From Kryptolebias marmoratus (lineage: Eukaryota; Chordata; Actinopteri; Cyprinodontiformes; Rivulidae): DNA of 64,000 nucleotides. The stretch spans positions 5,794,953-5,858,952 of the forward strand of contig NC_051435.1 in the NCBI RefSeq assembly GCF_001649575.2. The letters run 5' to 3'. Shown here in pieces: positions 38,401 to 54,400 of the stretch. The translations under genes and the position numbers were made by a program. Position 1 is the first letter of the stretch. Each line of letters opens with the position of its first letter. The notes beneath the pieces were generated by a model. It was not told where the DNA came from. It did not search any database and saw only the letters and a program-made list of their open reading frames with translations.

Positions 38401-41400
38401 TAAACTACAATAAGTTTGTTCTGTTGACAATAAAAGAAGTCTCAGACGACCTTTGCCCTTTGTAAAAGATTCATAGTAGCTCAGCACGACCCAGCCAAAG
38501 TAAAGTCGATGCTGAAAAATCACTGGATTGTGATTAGAGTGGGTTACGGTTTGATTTTTAAACTCATTTAAACACTAGCTAGAATTTTTAAAATTAGAGT
38601 TAATTTCCATAAGGTTACCAGAGGTAATGGAAAAGCTCCGGGTATAGATGACTGTGTGCTTGTACAACTCACTCTGACAGTCCTGAAGTTCGCTGCGTCG
38701 TCCAGCCCGCTGACCACAGCAGAGTCCAGACTCAGGTAGTTGTACTTGCTGAAGTCCCGGTCCAGTTTGAGCTTTTCTGTGACAACCAAACCATACTGTT
38801 GCTTTTTAATCTGCATTTGATTCAAGCGCGTTTAGGAAACACAGTTGAAGCCTTATTTCCATACGTTCCACACCTGTGCACCCGGAGCAACTGAAATATT
38901 CAATTACATTCTAAAATAAGATACACCCAGTGGTTCTGCTTTAACAAAATAAATAAATAAATAAAAATAGTTATTAAAAAAAACCGCAATGATGCCGAGA
39001 AAACAAAAAACACCACACAGATCTGAACAATGTATGCACAAATGAGTTATTGTGGTGAACACCATTCTTAAAGCTCAAATTACACACTTAAAAGCCCCCC
39101 TAAGAAGTAACAAAAGAAATCTATTCCTCTTACGGGCACATGTGTCAGATTTCATTAGTGGCTGCATTAACTACAGCTGAACCCAGCCCCTCTGAAGCAT
39201 GCACTCTAGGGGTCGATGACCATTATATTGTTCGACCGTGTTCAGGACATAAAACAATGCCTTCTGTGCACAGAAAAGTAAATAGAGGGGACAAGTTTCA
39301 TTGCCTGGCTTTGTCCTTTGTAGTGTTTGTTAGGCAGGAAGATTAAGTCATTAATGTGTAAGCCATGTGTCCCTGCAGCTGCAGACCTGCTGCAGGATGC
39401 ATTTACCAAAAACTTTTTAACAAGCAACGGCACAATAGCTACTACTGCCATGTTCACCACATTAAAACAATTGGAGTCTGGTTTCTCATTCACTACAGTT
39501 TCCTCACCATTTTGATCGACTCACTACTTCATGAAAAAAATACATCTCTGTTACATAAACTAAGACTCACAATTAAAATGTTTTGTGTTGAAATTTATCT
39601 TCATTATACCACTTGTGTTTCAAACTGCAACTGAAAATGACTAGACATACAGATTACAAATTTCAAAGCAAAGTCATGTTTTGTCAAATATCAATAGTCA
39701 GTACTTTATGAGCCATGACAGACTGTCATACAACACAGAATAGAGAAAAAAGGCAATGTCTTCAACCAAGCAAAGGCTAGCAAACAAGGGCCTCTTGTTT
39801 AGGGTAGTAGTCTTTTACACCTGTGTTTTTTTTTTGAGAGTTGTTTTATAAGCCTGAAAAATAAAAAAAAGCCCTGGTTTAGTGATTAGTCTAGCCTGGA
39901 TGAAAACTTTTGCTCTTTTTCCAAACTATGCTTTATGACTATGGTCACAACTAATGAGGTACTACCTATGAGAAAGAACACCTCTTCAAAAATTAATAGA
40001 CTACTCCTTTAAATTTTAAAGCTTTTTTTCTACATTTAAAAATAAATTGCATAGAATAAATCTATTAGGTATTTATAGAACTTACTCATAGTGTCATCTG
40101 AGGCTCCGGATAAGAGCTGGTAAAAGATGTGGAAGTTCCTCTCGCCTCTTGGCTGTTTCACCACACGGGACTTCTCCAGCAGATCTAAAAATAAAAGAAG
40201 GAAATACTGATACATGGAAGTTTTACAGGAAATCTGTATGTAAATGATCCCAGCAGGTGTCTGACTGGCAACATGAGGCTGTCCCCACAGAGTATTAAAG
40301 ATTTTTATGTAGCTTAAAGGTTGTCAAATGATGCATATATGCTGCCAAAAATAACCAATGTTGGTAATTATTTGTGCGTACAAACAACAAGATGTGCAAG
40401 AAGGGAAGAAACCACACCAAGATCTCAACCATTAGCCCTTTTTTTTGGGCTACTAACCAAGTGCAACAGTACCTGATTAAAGCAGCACCTCACCTGCTCA
40501 CTGCATTATGTGAAGTGTCTAAAGACCAACTGCAGCGTTCAGAGACGTCACAGACTGCTTGAGAGCCTCTTTACTGCTAGTTGAACTGAATAGAAGCCCA
40601 ACTCGTCTTTTTAAAATCATACGTTTCCTAAAATAAGTTTATATTACACTCCATTCAGTGTTTTGGAGAAGTATCCACATGAAATAACATTGTAACCATG
40701 ATAGAGTTTCCAGCCATGAGAGACAGGGGGAAAAATAAAAAACCTTTGCTTTTCCAATATTTAGACTAAACTGACTCACAAGTTGGTGGGTGCAGACAGG
40801 GCAGAAGTACTAGTTCGCAATAAAAAAAATCACAGATATTCTGCAAAATGTGTATTATCAAGCCATGCACAGAGACGTGGAGATGTGAGGGTCTGCTGTG
40901 GATCAGGCTAAATGGGATTCTGTGACACCCACTGGCCGTGAATCACATAAGTGGCACTTAGGAGCGAGCCCATCAATAATACAACATCCATGACTGACAG
41001 CAGTGATATGGAGCTGTGATCAAAGGCGTACAGAAATGAAAAACCACTGAAAAGTCACTTCTTACATTTCAGTCCATTTCTCTTTACCTTAACATATAGT
41101 AGGAAGCTTTTGACACCATCATGGTAAACGCAGAAGAACAAAGGCTGTTCAAACTATATTCGTCTTATCTGGCTTTTGCATTACCAAGCAATAGCTTTCA
41201 AATGTTTTGCAAACAACAAATTTCCATTGATGCTTTAATGTGTATTTGCATTTCCAAACAAATTGAAGACATTTTCTGATATTTTTAAATGTATAGGTTG
41301 TGGCATTTTCAAAATCCCAAACATTTATTTTTGGGTATGGAAAGTCATCTGAGGCTTCAGAGGTTTACACAGAACTGATGAGTTGCAAATAAAACAATCC

Positions 41401-42808
41401 ATCCAGGTCTCCTCTGCTGCAGTGTTCACATTCATCTGTCTAAATCACCAGCTTTAACTGAACAAGTCACATGACAGTGGCTCTACTCGACAGACAGACT
41501 CTGGTGTCTGAGTGACTGAGCAGACAGAGCTTCATTTGTGTCTAGGCCATCAGCTTCCGTCTTTGTGAATAATGTTTTGTCTATACTGGCTTCCCCGCCA
41601 GAGGTCACAGAAACAAAAGCAAAATCAAATCAAAACAGGCAAGGAAAAGATGGCAGGAGGAAGTCAGCAATGGGATTTACGCTTTTTGTTCAGTCTGATT
41701 TCAATCATGCATAAAGGTTTCCTAGAAAATGTGCAAAGGAAAATTCAAGCAACATTTATGAACTAAATAATGCTTGAAAATTACACCAAACAGACTTGAA
41801 AGGTATGAAAAATATTTATTCCTGGATTTTCATACCACCTTGCCACACTGTGTTGGCAATGACCAAGTTCTTCTTATGACTGACACATACATGAAGGTAG
41901 CATCTCCCTGGGCTGCGATTGTCTCAAAACATTCACAGGGGTTCTCAGTTTCCTTGCAGTAAGCAGCAGAGGTGCACAATCTTGCTGCTTGAGTTTCGTG
42001 TGACATTTTCACTGAGGAAAGTCATTGCCAACATCTCCAACCAATCTCAGTTGTTGCAGAGCTGTATTTTGCACAGGAGCTCTCCTATGACTGCACCATC
42101 TGAGGTTTAAAAACCACACTGATGAGAATTATTGAAAAAAAACTAGCCAGAATCTGCCCATCTTCATTTCAACAAATGTACTCCAGTAGAATAAATCAAT
42201 TGTGGGGGAGGATGCTAAAGTGGGTGCAAAGCGAGCTGAGGCAGGTATGATGTGAGCAACGCTTGCTGTTCACTTGCTCACAAACATTCAGTTCAGTGAG
42301 ACTGCAACTGAATGTTTGTTTTGAACAGTCTCAATCCAGTGAGATACTTGGATACTACCTTTAATTTAGTCAGTGAGAGTATGTTACTCTTATTGCCTGC
42401 TTTAAGTTTACAAGCAGGTACCCAGATACCTAAATGTTTCAAATTAAATGCAAGTTAATAGCAAGACAACAGACCAGCCAGGGTTGAAACCAAGATGTGG
42501 ATCAATTATAGATGCAATAAATATAGATCAGAAAGTAGAGTGCAAATATGTATTACTTTGATTTTGAGAGGCATTTTGTACTCACAGTTGCTGATGACTC
42601 CACCCAGTGGATCTCCTTTAAAGTCAAACTCAATGTCCATGTACTTTCCCTGGGGGTCAGAGAATAAAACAGTTAAGATGTACACTTTTATTTGCTCTGC
42701 CTTTTTTCATCAAGTTAAAAAAAAAGTATCAAAACAAACCCAGCTCATAAGTTTAGACAGATCTTTTCTAAAAACTCATCACGTTACAAATATATCAAGA
42801 GCTTTCTG

Positions 42809-42842
<34 letters not shown>

Positions 42843-45800
42843 TTTTTTGGGTCTCTTTTCTGTTTAAAGTCGACATTAGAACAGTGAGTCTTGTGTGTTT
42901 GATCTTTTTTCCTTCCTTTCTTCTCTGATGTATTAATAGCAGACAGGTCACTGGATGAGGCCAAGCACCGCTGGTGAGCGCTTTCTAGCCAAACTCAATA
43001 AGCCCTCCGCACTCAACAAAATGAAGTAGCAGCTCCATTCAGAATTTTATGATAAAATGATTGAGCTCTAATGAGGTGGAGTCTGGGTGAGAAGAGTTGA
43101 GCTTTCTGTAAGATGTCAAGGTCACCTAAAAATAGCTAGATTGGAACTATATTCTGATAAAATCTCAACTCATGTCCGAGTACTGGAGTCTGTAGGCAGT
43201 AAATGTAGATAGACAACTGAAAATAGTGTATGAAGTCAAAGTGAGACACTAAAGGTTAATATGTTGGCCTGCAAGCTCATTCTTGCTGGAATAACCAGTT
43301 TCCATTTCAACTCGTACAGAAGAACAAACAATGACTTGCACGGCATTTGCCAGAAAATAACCAAAATAGTCATTTTGGATGTTCAGAAATCCAAGTGAAT
43401 CAATAGGAATTTGCTCCTCAATAACTCTCAATGTTAGAAATAATATGAAAACAAGCTTGTGTGAATGGGATGTTAAAAAAATATCTCTCAGTAAATATGC
43501 AACCTGCTAGTGTGAGAATGCTTTCTCAGGAAAACAAATAGCCATCACCTTTCCTAATGGTGTTGCCTGGACTTGTCCGGATTTCTGTCTGCTTATACAA
43601 AACAAGTTCATATTTTAGTTTTAGAATGCTATTTATATGGTATACGAGTAGCTTTTTCCTCATAAAAAGTCAGTCAATTCTGAAAGCCTGAGCAACTAGC
43701 AAAATAAATGAATACAAACTGCATAGAACTTGCATAAACAAAAATCTCTACAAATGACAAACTGACTATTTTTCTTGTGCTTGGTATTCATGAGTTTCAG
43801 GCCAAATTGTGCAACCTAAAAGCAAAGTTTGTCAACTGACCTTGTGAACTCAGAGTACAGAGCATTTACCAAGGCTGTGGATTATGTACGAGTTTAATAC
43901 ATCAAGATCAAAAGCAGTGCAGTAACAACCAGTGTGTAGGCTGCTATACTCTGCAGACCCAGTACATATACAATTATTACACCAGAGCAGAAAAATACAA
44001 GAACAGGCAAAGATACAAAGACACACATGATGAGAGGCCTTCACTTGCTTAAAATCACCACCGTCTCCTCAAACATACGTCTCCTCTAAATGTCATGCAT
44101 CTATATATAGTGAATATTAAAGCAGTAACCATGTACATAGACACCTGGGACCTCTGTTTTAGCTGTAAAGCTATAGTCATAATGCTGCTGTGAGTTAAAA
44201 TATTTCTCACTTTGCTTCTGCATTTACTTCAGCAGGATCAATATTTGTGATCAGGGAATATACACAGTGACAGGTTTGTGGATCCTACAAGTTGAAAAAA
44301 AAATTGAAACCCAACTATTTTGTCAAAGAATATTTTGAGTTTTGGATACTTACAAATCTTGAAGAGTTGTCATTGCGTACTGTTTTGGCATTTCCAAATG
44401 CTTAAAGAAAAGAAAACAAACAATTAAGTGTTGGACAAACATTCTTTTTAAGCCATTTTTTTTTAAAGTACAGTGCAGATATTAAAAGTTAAGACTTGTT
44501 TTTAAATTTTTTAGAGAATTATTAACAATGTGCAGCACTCCAGCCAGCTGTCAATCACAAAAGACCTGAATGTCAAATCCATTTGTACTGATGACGCCCC
44601 ATAATTCTGTATGGATTAGGCAAAGCAGCAGAGCGTTCAGGCTTAGGAAGGGCTAAACCTTCATGTCACGCCACATTCAAGGCAAAGTGATTCAATATGT
44701 GCCCCTGCTTATAAATAAAACAAAACAAAATGTTTTCAAAGAGCTCATTAAATGCATTGTGCCGTATGCATCAGTAAGCCCTTTAAATTGAGTATTTTCT
44801 GCAACATTTTTCAATTGCTTAAAACCACATTTGCACATTAAAATGCTATTAATTTGTCAAATAACACAGTGCTATTAGCATAACTGCTTAACTGCTGATA
44901 ACAGCTGATTAATGTGTGTTAAAGTATTTGGATTGTGTGAATGTGTGGGATGCTGGTCTGGAACAACAGCAGCTAGAGGGGAAGGAAAGTAGAAAATAAG
45001 AGCAACAGAGATACTGTAGATAAAAAGCTAAAGAGAAAATCAGAGGACAGTGAAAAGAAAAGGGGAGCAACAAAGAATGAAACTAAAAAAAGAAAATTAA
45101 GCAGAGGATCACAGAGGTACAAGTCATGATGGATCCATTGTGCTCGGCTGGATAAGCAGGTCCCCCTCCTTTTGCCTCTTTTTAGTGCTGAGGCAATTAG
45201 ATCGGCAGGAGCTAAGCTCTTGCAGATGTGCAAGGTTTTCCATAGCGAGTCAACCTTACAGCTTCATCATTCACGGGCATTTCCTGTCCACTGCCCCCAA
45301 TTTAAAAAAACAGCTGTTTCTGTGCCAACACTGAGCTGCAGGAATGACTGTGACAGTGGGAGCAGTGTACTGCCTAGTTAAGGAAATAAAGACAGATTTA
45401 TAGGATTCCAAAAGTAATGGCCTAATATTTTCAGTTTATGTGACTAATGTGTTGAATACCCAAGTGTCATAATATTTGCATTGATAAAACCTATATTTTT
45501 ATTGGTAGTGTTACTTTTGGAGGCCAAAAATGCCATCTAAAGCCCTTGAGCAGTTAAATGGTGCTCTTTAAGTAATAGGTCAATTAAACTGTATATATCA
45601 GATTTTTCCCCGTTTCAGCTGATTCTCCCTGGTACAGTCCTGTCAGTCTGTTGACATGGATTCTGTCCAAATCTAAACTTCAAACAACCCGAGTCGTCAC
45701 TCACCCTCTAGCACAGGATTGGACTGCAGCAGCTGCTCCTTGACCTTATTCACCTCCTGGCCCTTCCCACACACTGCCGCCACATATGACATCACCAGCT

Positions 45801-48449
45801 TACTGGCCTCTGAAATACGCACAGATATAAGTAGTATTACATTTGATAGACATGGCAGGGGAACAAATGAGACCTGCCCATGTGTTGCAACATTCCCCAT
45901 AAAAATTCCCATTACATCAGCCCCCTTTGACGCCCATGAGAGCAAATGAGGCCCCATTTTAGAAGTGCAATTTGTTAAGTTGGATATTGACCACAGTTTC
46001 ATCATAATATCATCATTCAAGCTACTGATTTCATTGGGAAGGAAAACCCCTGGAAAAACAATCTGGATCTTGAAGAACATTGTTCACTCACTGCGAGTGT
46101 TTGCACAGATTGAAATTGCTTTCAGAGCACAAATTCTAAGTGAGGGACTCGCCGCAAATTAACCATGTCCATGACAAAAAGGCTCAAGAAGCAAAGCATC
46201 CTTTTTGGAACAAGTGACAAGCCTTGTGGTTTGACGGCTAGTATTGGGATCATCTCTTGCAACCAGTGAGATAACAGTGACCCAGAACTGATGTGTGTGA
46301 CCTGCCAAGGGAGGACCGAAAAGCTCTACAGCAGTTGTTGGTACAGGCTGCTGATGAAGTTGGCAGACCAAAAAAAAAAAAAAGAGGGGGTGGAGGTTTG
46401 GGTGTGTCTTGCTTCATCTTTTTGTTGGCTATCAAAGTTAATACTTTGCAACAAGAAGCACAGTTTAATCCACATTTTCTTTAATCTGATGGCAAAAAGG
46501 AAACTTCTCAGTCATTTTTTTCCCCTTTAACATATAGTATGCAATGTACATTACTTGTCACAGGGGGCTTTGTTTTATACACGTCTCAATAAAATGGAGG
46601 GGAGAAAAAAAAAATTCCTCAAACATGAATGTCAATGACCCATATTGATAGGGTAGAATTTAATGGCCTTATTCTGCTAAAAGCTCCAGGGCAGCTGAGA
46701 TTACTGAAATCCAAATTTATCTTTGACTTCACTGCAGCAGCAGCTCCTTGGAGTTTAGAAGAAAGGCTTGTGGATCAAAAAAAAAACCATCTTAAATTGT
46801 TTCCTTTATTGCTTTGGTTTATGAGTTTATAACTGTTGCATCACTACATATCAAAGAAAACTTTAATGATTTATGATTACTGAAAGTCCTACTCCGTGTG
46901 AACAGCGGCTTTTGCAACAAATCTGGCTTCATGGCTCTTGCCATTTGCTACCAGAGTGCTACAGGGACATTTATATTATGAAATCTTAACAACAGCCAGT
47001 GAACATCATAAAAACAGTTAACCTGAAAACAATGACATGACTAGAACATGCTATACAAATACCAATTTGATGAAGGCTGGGATTTGTCAAATTTAAATAT
47101 ATAAATATATAACTAGCTCTCAGTAATATATTTTCATTATTAAATTTTATCTTTTTGTATTGGAAAATGTGTTCTAAGTAAATTTCAACCACACTCCTTT
47201 ACTCTGTGCACTGCCAGTTTAATACTGCAAATACCTGTGAAGCAGCACTAAACAGTATCAAGGAAATACCTTTCCCTCTAGACATTTTAAAAGGTATGTG
47301 AACGTGATCCAAAACATGGTAACACTAACAGAAGTAAAACTCGACAAGAAAAAAAAAAGGGATGTAAAAACAGCTTCTACCAGCAGGGGTTGCATTTCTG
47401 GTTCAGTGCTTACATATGAGATTTAAGTTTTCTTACAGGAAAATATGGGTGTTGCCTGCTAATCTTTAGTGTATGAAATGTGAATAAACCAGGACAGCAT
47501 AGCATCTTTACAGTGTGCTGCCGGTATGTTGATACGTCTACTGCTCATCTATCACAGGTCAGTTTCTTTCATGTTTCATGTGCAAACATGATCTCTAATG
47601 AAACAATCCTCAGACTGTGGGGTTGATCCAATCTAATCCTCCAATGTAATGTTACACAACCCTTGTGTTCTTTAGATAAAAAAAAAACAAAATACTGTTT
47701 TGACTACATGTTGAACAGGGCACTACAAAGAACACCAAAAAGTACATATTTTTCCACCAGGGACCTAGGAGATAAGACTTCTGAAGATGCTGTTTATGAT
47801 TAAGTGGATTTCCCCTTCACAGATTATTTTTTCCTACCATGTTTGTGCTCAGAACAGATGTGTTACGGTTATCAGCAGCATTAAAGGTATCAATTTGTCC
47901 CAAGCAGTTCCAAGGTATGTACTTGCCTGTGTGTGAAAAGCAGGGTGATGGATGATTGAGTCTAAAACTGTGCTCAGGCTGCACCATCATCAGCTTTTTG
48001 TTTTAAATCAGATGATCAGGACAGACTGCACTGTCATTTCCAAGTGACTGAATCAGGTTCGGGTGCCAAGACATATTTTAAAAAACACCCCCACACACCC
48101 CCCACCTACCATTACTTCCTTCTAGCTTTCAATGTGCAGAAGTTTCCTCACTTAGGACAATATATAGTCAAATATCTCATACTAAGACTTCTGTTTGTCA
48201 AAATCTTCCCCATGCCCATCACTGTAGCAGAATTGACTCCACTCAGTTTGGTTATTGAACCATGTGAGGTGAATTACACAAAAGAACACCTCCAAATATG
48301 GTTTGATTCAAATCCGTAAAAAATAAAAAAATACTCTTAATTTAAAAATCTGTACATTCAAAATGCAATAAAAAAGGAAATTTGAGCCAACAGTCAGACA
48401 AAGACCTTCCTGGGCTGTCAGAATGATTCGCATTTCAAAATGGCTAAAG

Positions 48450-48481
<32 letters not shown>

Positions 48482-51400
48482 CACCGGTTTTCCCAGCTCC
48501 ACTCTCCCCTGTAATGAGGATACATTGATCCTTGTCTTGGTCCCTCAGTGAGCGGTAGGCCTCATCTGCCAAAGCATAGCTGGAACACAAAAAAGGAGAA
48601 AGCACACACCAAGTCTTTACACTGGAACTACACATTTAACCTGTTTTTTTTGTTTGTTTTTGTTTTTTTGGGAGGGGTGGGTTGGAATCAAAGGTAACAC
48701 GGTAATATAAGTTCAGACAAATGGTACCATTGTCACAACAAGTCATTTAGCATTTCCTCTGATCAAAAGCAGGTGGCTTTATTAAACATTGGGTTGCACC
48801 TTAAGGGCACCACTACACTGAAGTGAATTATTGTTTTTTTTAATAACCTTAGCTTGGTTCACATTTGGTTTTTGTTTTTTTTATAGCAGACTGTTTCCCG
48901 TTGGCTATCTCAAACATGGCTACTGAATACCCAATCATACTAATACTAATCATGGCTACTGAAGTAAATCTGTCATCTGAATAATGCTGATCTAGGGATG
49001 GGCGATGCCAGAAGGCTGTAGCATGTGGCAATGACAGACTGAAAACAAGTTTCACAAGTTAGATACAGCCACACATTTACTTAGCCTTGTCTAAAACTTT
49101 TTACTAACTTGTTTTCCTCTTGCTTCTTCAGCAGATGTTTGAATAATTTATTTAGTAAATGACTAAACAAGCCTTTATGGATAAGTAAATGGTGTAAGTG
49201 AATAGTGTTTTATAAACAAAGCCCACTATCATGAATTCTGGGACACTTACACAATGGAAAAGTGGAACTCATTATTGCAGTAACACCCCCACTGAATCAC
49301 AGAACAGTGTTTCATTTGTTCTCTTTATGCAGACAATACCTTGGGAGGATTTGGGAGGTGGTTGTGGATGTGTGGCTGTGTGGCCCACATTACAATGTTT
49401 TTAGTCGTTTGTTGCACACATGTCTGGAAACATTATTATAATGGGCCTAAAAAGATAGAACTCAAAAGGGCAAGGCTACATTGAACAGACAATCATTTCT
49501 TAATAAAATGCCAGAGAACAAACTGGAATACTAGATGTGATCATTAAAATGTGGTTTAAAAATATATATACACACATGGCAAAAAGTGTTTGTACAATAA
49601 ATAGACTGAAGGTCAGTATTTGGTGCGAAGACCTTTATTGTTCAGATCCTTAATGAACTCTGAATGGGTAGTTTTTGGATACTTTATTCAAAAGGTGGTA
49701 CTTTTCTATATTCTCAACAACACCATTTTTAAGAAGATCCCCAACAACAGTGGCCAAGATGTACTTTAATTTTGACAGCTATCAAACACTGACGTCAGTA
49801 CATTACTAGTTATGTCATTCTATTCTTAAAGTGTCACATTGCATTATGAAATATTTTTCTTATAATAAATTATGGCACAACTGGCTAGAAAACCCCGTTT
49901 AATCACTGTGCCATTATACTTTTAAAAAAAATTAACAAAAAACTAATTAATTAGTTATAAAGCAAAAGAAAGATTTATAGTTAAGGCTAATCTTTTTATT
50001 ACTTTCCAATTCCATCTTCTTCGCTAAATATGGTGTCAAAAACAGTAAGATTGTGATGACCTAATGTCAATGAAGACTTCAAAAAGGCAGTTCACAAACT
50101 AATGGCTGACAGCAAAACAAGTTTCTCTGTTTTGTTATAGAACTTGTGTTTAAAATGTGCTATACAAATGTACCCCATTTATCATATGCCAAAAGTTTAA
50201 CAGTAGTAGTAATTGTAAGCAGAAGGAGAAGGGGCCAAAATTTACATCATACACTGAACTAATGCTGACCCTTAGTTTCCAAAGTGGTTGATTGCATCTA
50301 GGAAGCCATGGCAAAGAGGGGGCCAGATGAATGCATTCCAGACCAAAATACTAAGTTATACCTCGGGATGGCTAATGGAGCTTAGGGTTCTGCACCATCA
50401 CACATCATTTTGGATCAGAATGCATTCACATCCACCACAAAGTATTCACTATTAGTCCCAAGGGTCTGGCTGCACCCAATCCCAAAGGTAACGAGGTGCA
50501 TCCATGAAGCGTACATCCTTCCATGAAGTTGGTGCAAATGTAAATGGTTAATGCAGTTAGGAATTCTTTAAAAGCTAAAATGTACAAATTTTAAACAAAA
50601 GAGAAAGGCTATAGAGTAATTATAACTCAGCTGTTACAGTTAAGTACTTTATATGATTAAGGTCCCCAAAGCAAAAAAATAAAAATAAAAAACACCTCCC
50701 CATTGGAGAGGTGTTCAACAAAGGTGCCTGCTACAACCTCAGGCACTGCCTCCTGCTTTCCTACTTCGATTTAATCAGCTTACTATTTTTTGACTGAACA
50801 GCTCTCTCAAGACATTTTTTTGGTTAAATGGTAACATTTTCATTACAAGCCACAATTTCATTATTGTGATTTTTTTTTTCCTGATAGTGCTTTTCACATT
50901 TGATGTTTACAATGATCATTTAGTTTGCTTCACCCTCTTGCCTGTGTGACATTATATTCACAGATTTAATGTTAGGACCTGTTACTGAGAGCCGAAGCAA
51001 AGAAGTCAACCACAGCCTACAGCAATGTAAAAATTACTGCATTTAACACTAAGCAAAGTTTACAGAACAACATCTAAACTTCACTGAACAGGTTGGCTCC
51101 AACCAGAATAAACAATCAGTCATATCAAAACAGAGAGGAGTGAGCGAATGTCACCTTCACACTTCAGCAACTCAGTCACATGAAAACATGTGAGCAGAAG
51201 TGAGACAATAGTTTGTTAAAGGTTTTGTAGCTGTATGTGCAAAATAAAATGACTAAAAAAAATTAAAAGTGAAGCACTTATTTTACAGAAGGATTGTTTC
51301 TTTGCTCTGACAAGAAACACGCGAGTTACTATATTTAAAAAAAGACAAACGTAATGGATTGTTAAGAATCTTAAAGCATGTTCAATTTTATTTAGTCAGA

Positions 51401-54400
51401 CATTTTGAGTTATGAGAAATTAATTATTGAAATCAGCAAATTATTATTATTTTTTTTTTGGTGCTGTGATAATACACTTTGGATGCACCAAATCACAATA
51501 TAATTTTTTAAAACTTTAATGCAAGGACAGTAAAAAACATCGTCCAACACCCAAATAAGAAGACGAATCCTAAACAAATGAAATATTTTTTGTGGGGAGG
51601 AATTTCATGACAAATTTATTGGACAACACATATTCAAATGCAGCTCCAAGCACTTTATATATAAAGTTCAAGCTTTAAGCCATTGCCATTAATACACATT
51701 TAAAAATACTAGTTGCAAAATATGTTGATTTTGTCTGTTCTCAAAATTCCCATAAACTTAGCTCAACCCCGCCTTGCCTGTACATCAATCCATCAGTTTT
51801 GTATAGACAGGATTTGTCACAGGACATGTCACAGCTAAAAAAAAGGAAACAGCAGAGCAGATGTCTGCATTGTGGAAACACTCCCATTGCCTGACCTGAT
51901 CCTGACAATGAGCAAGCCATCATACAATTATTTTGTCCCCAGATGAGACCAGTGGGCCAGCAGGAGTTTGGGAGGGCTCGCCACATTAGGGACAAGAGTG
52001 AAAAAGAAGTGGGAGGTCCCTTGCTGGGAACACACACACACACGCAGAACTTATGAATAGCCATCACTAATCACAATATGAATGGAGCTCAGCAGAAAAA
52101 AAGCCAAACCCAGAACTACAAAAAGAAGAAACCCTTAAATTCTAAATATTGAAATAAAACAAAATTATAGAACCAACCACCAACTTCTCACAAGAAACCT
52201 CATTCAAATTTGTTTCAAATGTGCACATACAAAAGTTGGAAACAAAACCGCACTGTATTATCATTAGGACCCTTAAATTAGCCTGAACCAAAACTGCTTA
52301 TAAATGGAAGTCAAAGCGATGAAGCACCAAGGTCCCCACCAAAGAGAGGAAGAAGTGAGTAAGGTACCAAAACCCCAGAGGCCTTCCAGATCAGTGTGTA
52401 TAGCTGGGTGTGTGGGGGTTAGGCTGGGATAAGGCCTTGGACTGCAAGTGCTGCTTGGCACCCCCACCTCCCTTCACATCTGCCTGTAGGCTGTAATTTT
52501 GACTTGCACGTGGCAGCGGGTGCACACAAAGCCACACTGGCATGAGGTAAGCAGCAGAAAATAGTCTCGTCAGTTCTTTTACTCTTCAACCTCTGGTAAA
52601 GTGGGGCACAGGAGAAGATGATGGGCCTGCAGTTTGTGACCTGAATCTTAAAAGGGTGGAGTAACTGGAGGGCAGATTCAGCACTCTTTAAAGCAATGAT
52701 TTGTAGATGCTAATAAAGCAGTAATGTATGGGTTGGACTGCCGCCCGCCCAGCTACTTGGAAAATGACAGGCCTTTGGAAAACAACAAGAGTCTTTCTTA
52801 GAGGCATGTTTTCATTTTGACATATAGCACATTCACTTAATAAAAAGTATACAATTGTCATTTTTTAATGTGCATTATTGAAAACAGATTTTGGTGGCAA
52901 AAACAGCTAGGGCGTGTTGGGTGCTGAACAGTCTCTGATCTCAGTGTGACCTGGTTCCTCTAGAGCCTTCAGGAAATCTGCCTGGCTTTGAAGCCAAGGA
53001 AGCAACTTTTCCCTGATCCTGAAGATCAGGTGGGGGGCTGTAATAAGAAATACATACACAACCACAGTCGCACCAGACTGCTTGAAGACCAACCTGAGAC
53101 TGTAGGAGGGCAAGAGAACGGATGCGCACACACTAAACGGATGTTGGTTCTGACAGATGTTGACCATCTGTGTACTTCCTAGGACAATGCTTGGCTTTTA
53201 AGAGTATGCCACAGGGAAGATTAAAACAAACTCACAAGCTGCATCATAATGATGGCAGTTTTGTATATGATTCCAAATGTGTAGAATGCAAGGTGGAAAA
53301 ATTACTTTAAACACTAATTTAATACACACTACACATTTTCTGAGATTTTATGCACATTGCCTAAAATACTTGTACAGCCATACATCCAACTTTGAAGGAG
53401 TCCAGTACTTTAATTTTATGTTACAACACACTAATTTAGTGTTCCACGGTAGGGGAAAAACACCAGTTCAAGCAGTCTGTGTGATCTCTGGAGAAGCAGG
53501 AAATAAGCATGCTGAGTAAGGTAACAAAATCTCCTCAAAGCAACATTGCACAAGGAACTCTGTGCAGGTTTATGCCAATCATGCCACCATTTTGTTCCAT
53601 CCATACAAACCACCACCTTGTAGGCAGTACTCATTTCATTAGTGTGAACATCTTTTTTTTTTCTTCGCAGTGCCAATATGACCTTTAGGATTCTTTGCAG
53701 AAATGAATTAAACCATTCAGTCAAATTTCAACAACCAATCTTTAACTCTCGAATTACAGCTTGGGTCCAGTGCACAATGACATGTACACAGGTTGAACTG
53801 TAAATGACAGACTTTTACAGGCTTTTTCTGAGATTAATGGTTTGGTTCTTAATTAATGTGACTAAACAGTAAATATTGTCAACACTATAAGGTTCCACGG
53901 TGGGAAAATTGTATACAGCTTCTCTAGTCTATGAACTCTTTTGTATGCCTCACACATTATACAAACTGTGCACACAGATAAAAGCTCAGTACTTATTGTT
54001 CTGACTATGAATAGAGAGAATTTACAATGGAGTTTGGACAGTCAGACAAAAAAAAAAAATATTGTGCTCACAGGAGTAAATGATAAGGCAGGCAATGTTT
54101 AATCAGTGCCGAGTTAAACTGTTTGCTGTTAGATGCAATATTCTTGAAAACATTTAAGGAATCCATAACCCTTTTATTAAACATTCCCAGTGGGGTCAGG
54201 CATTTTTAACAACAAACTGTGTGAACACAGAATGAACAACTGAAACTACAAAGAAAATATATTTAATTATGAACAAATCTAAACTTAGATTAGAACAACA
54301 TAGCAACCACAAATTTGCAACATGTATGAAGTTTTGCCTTTTCCTCCCAGCTTCATAGAGTACTGACATGCAATGTGGGCAGAGAGGGATGGCATGCAAA

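Noticed and set aside
45140..45381. Moderately GC-rich open frames in a myo1b intron
   Set aside because: No similarity or exon signals; upstream and downstream myo1b exons already join in phase.
51741..52067. Minus-strand 108-codon frame in the large myo1b intron
   Set aside because: No splice phase compatible with neighbouring exons that would preserve known motor sequence, and no family similarity.
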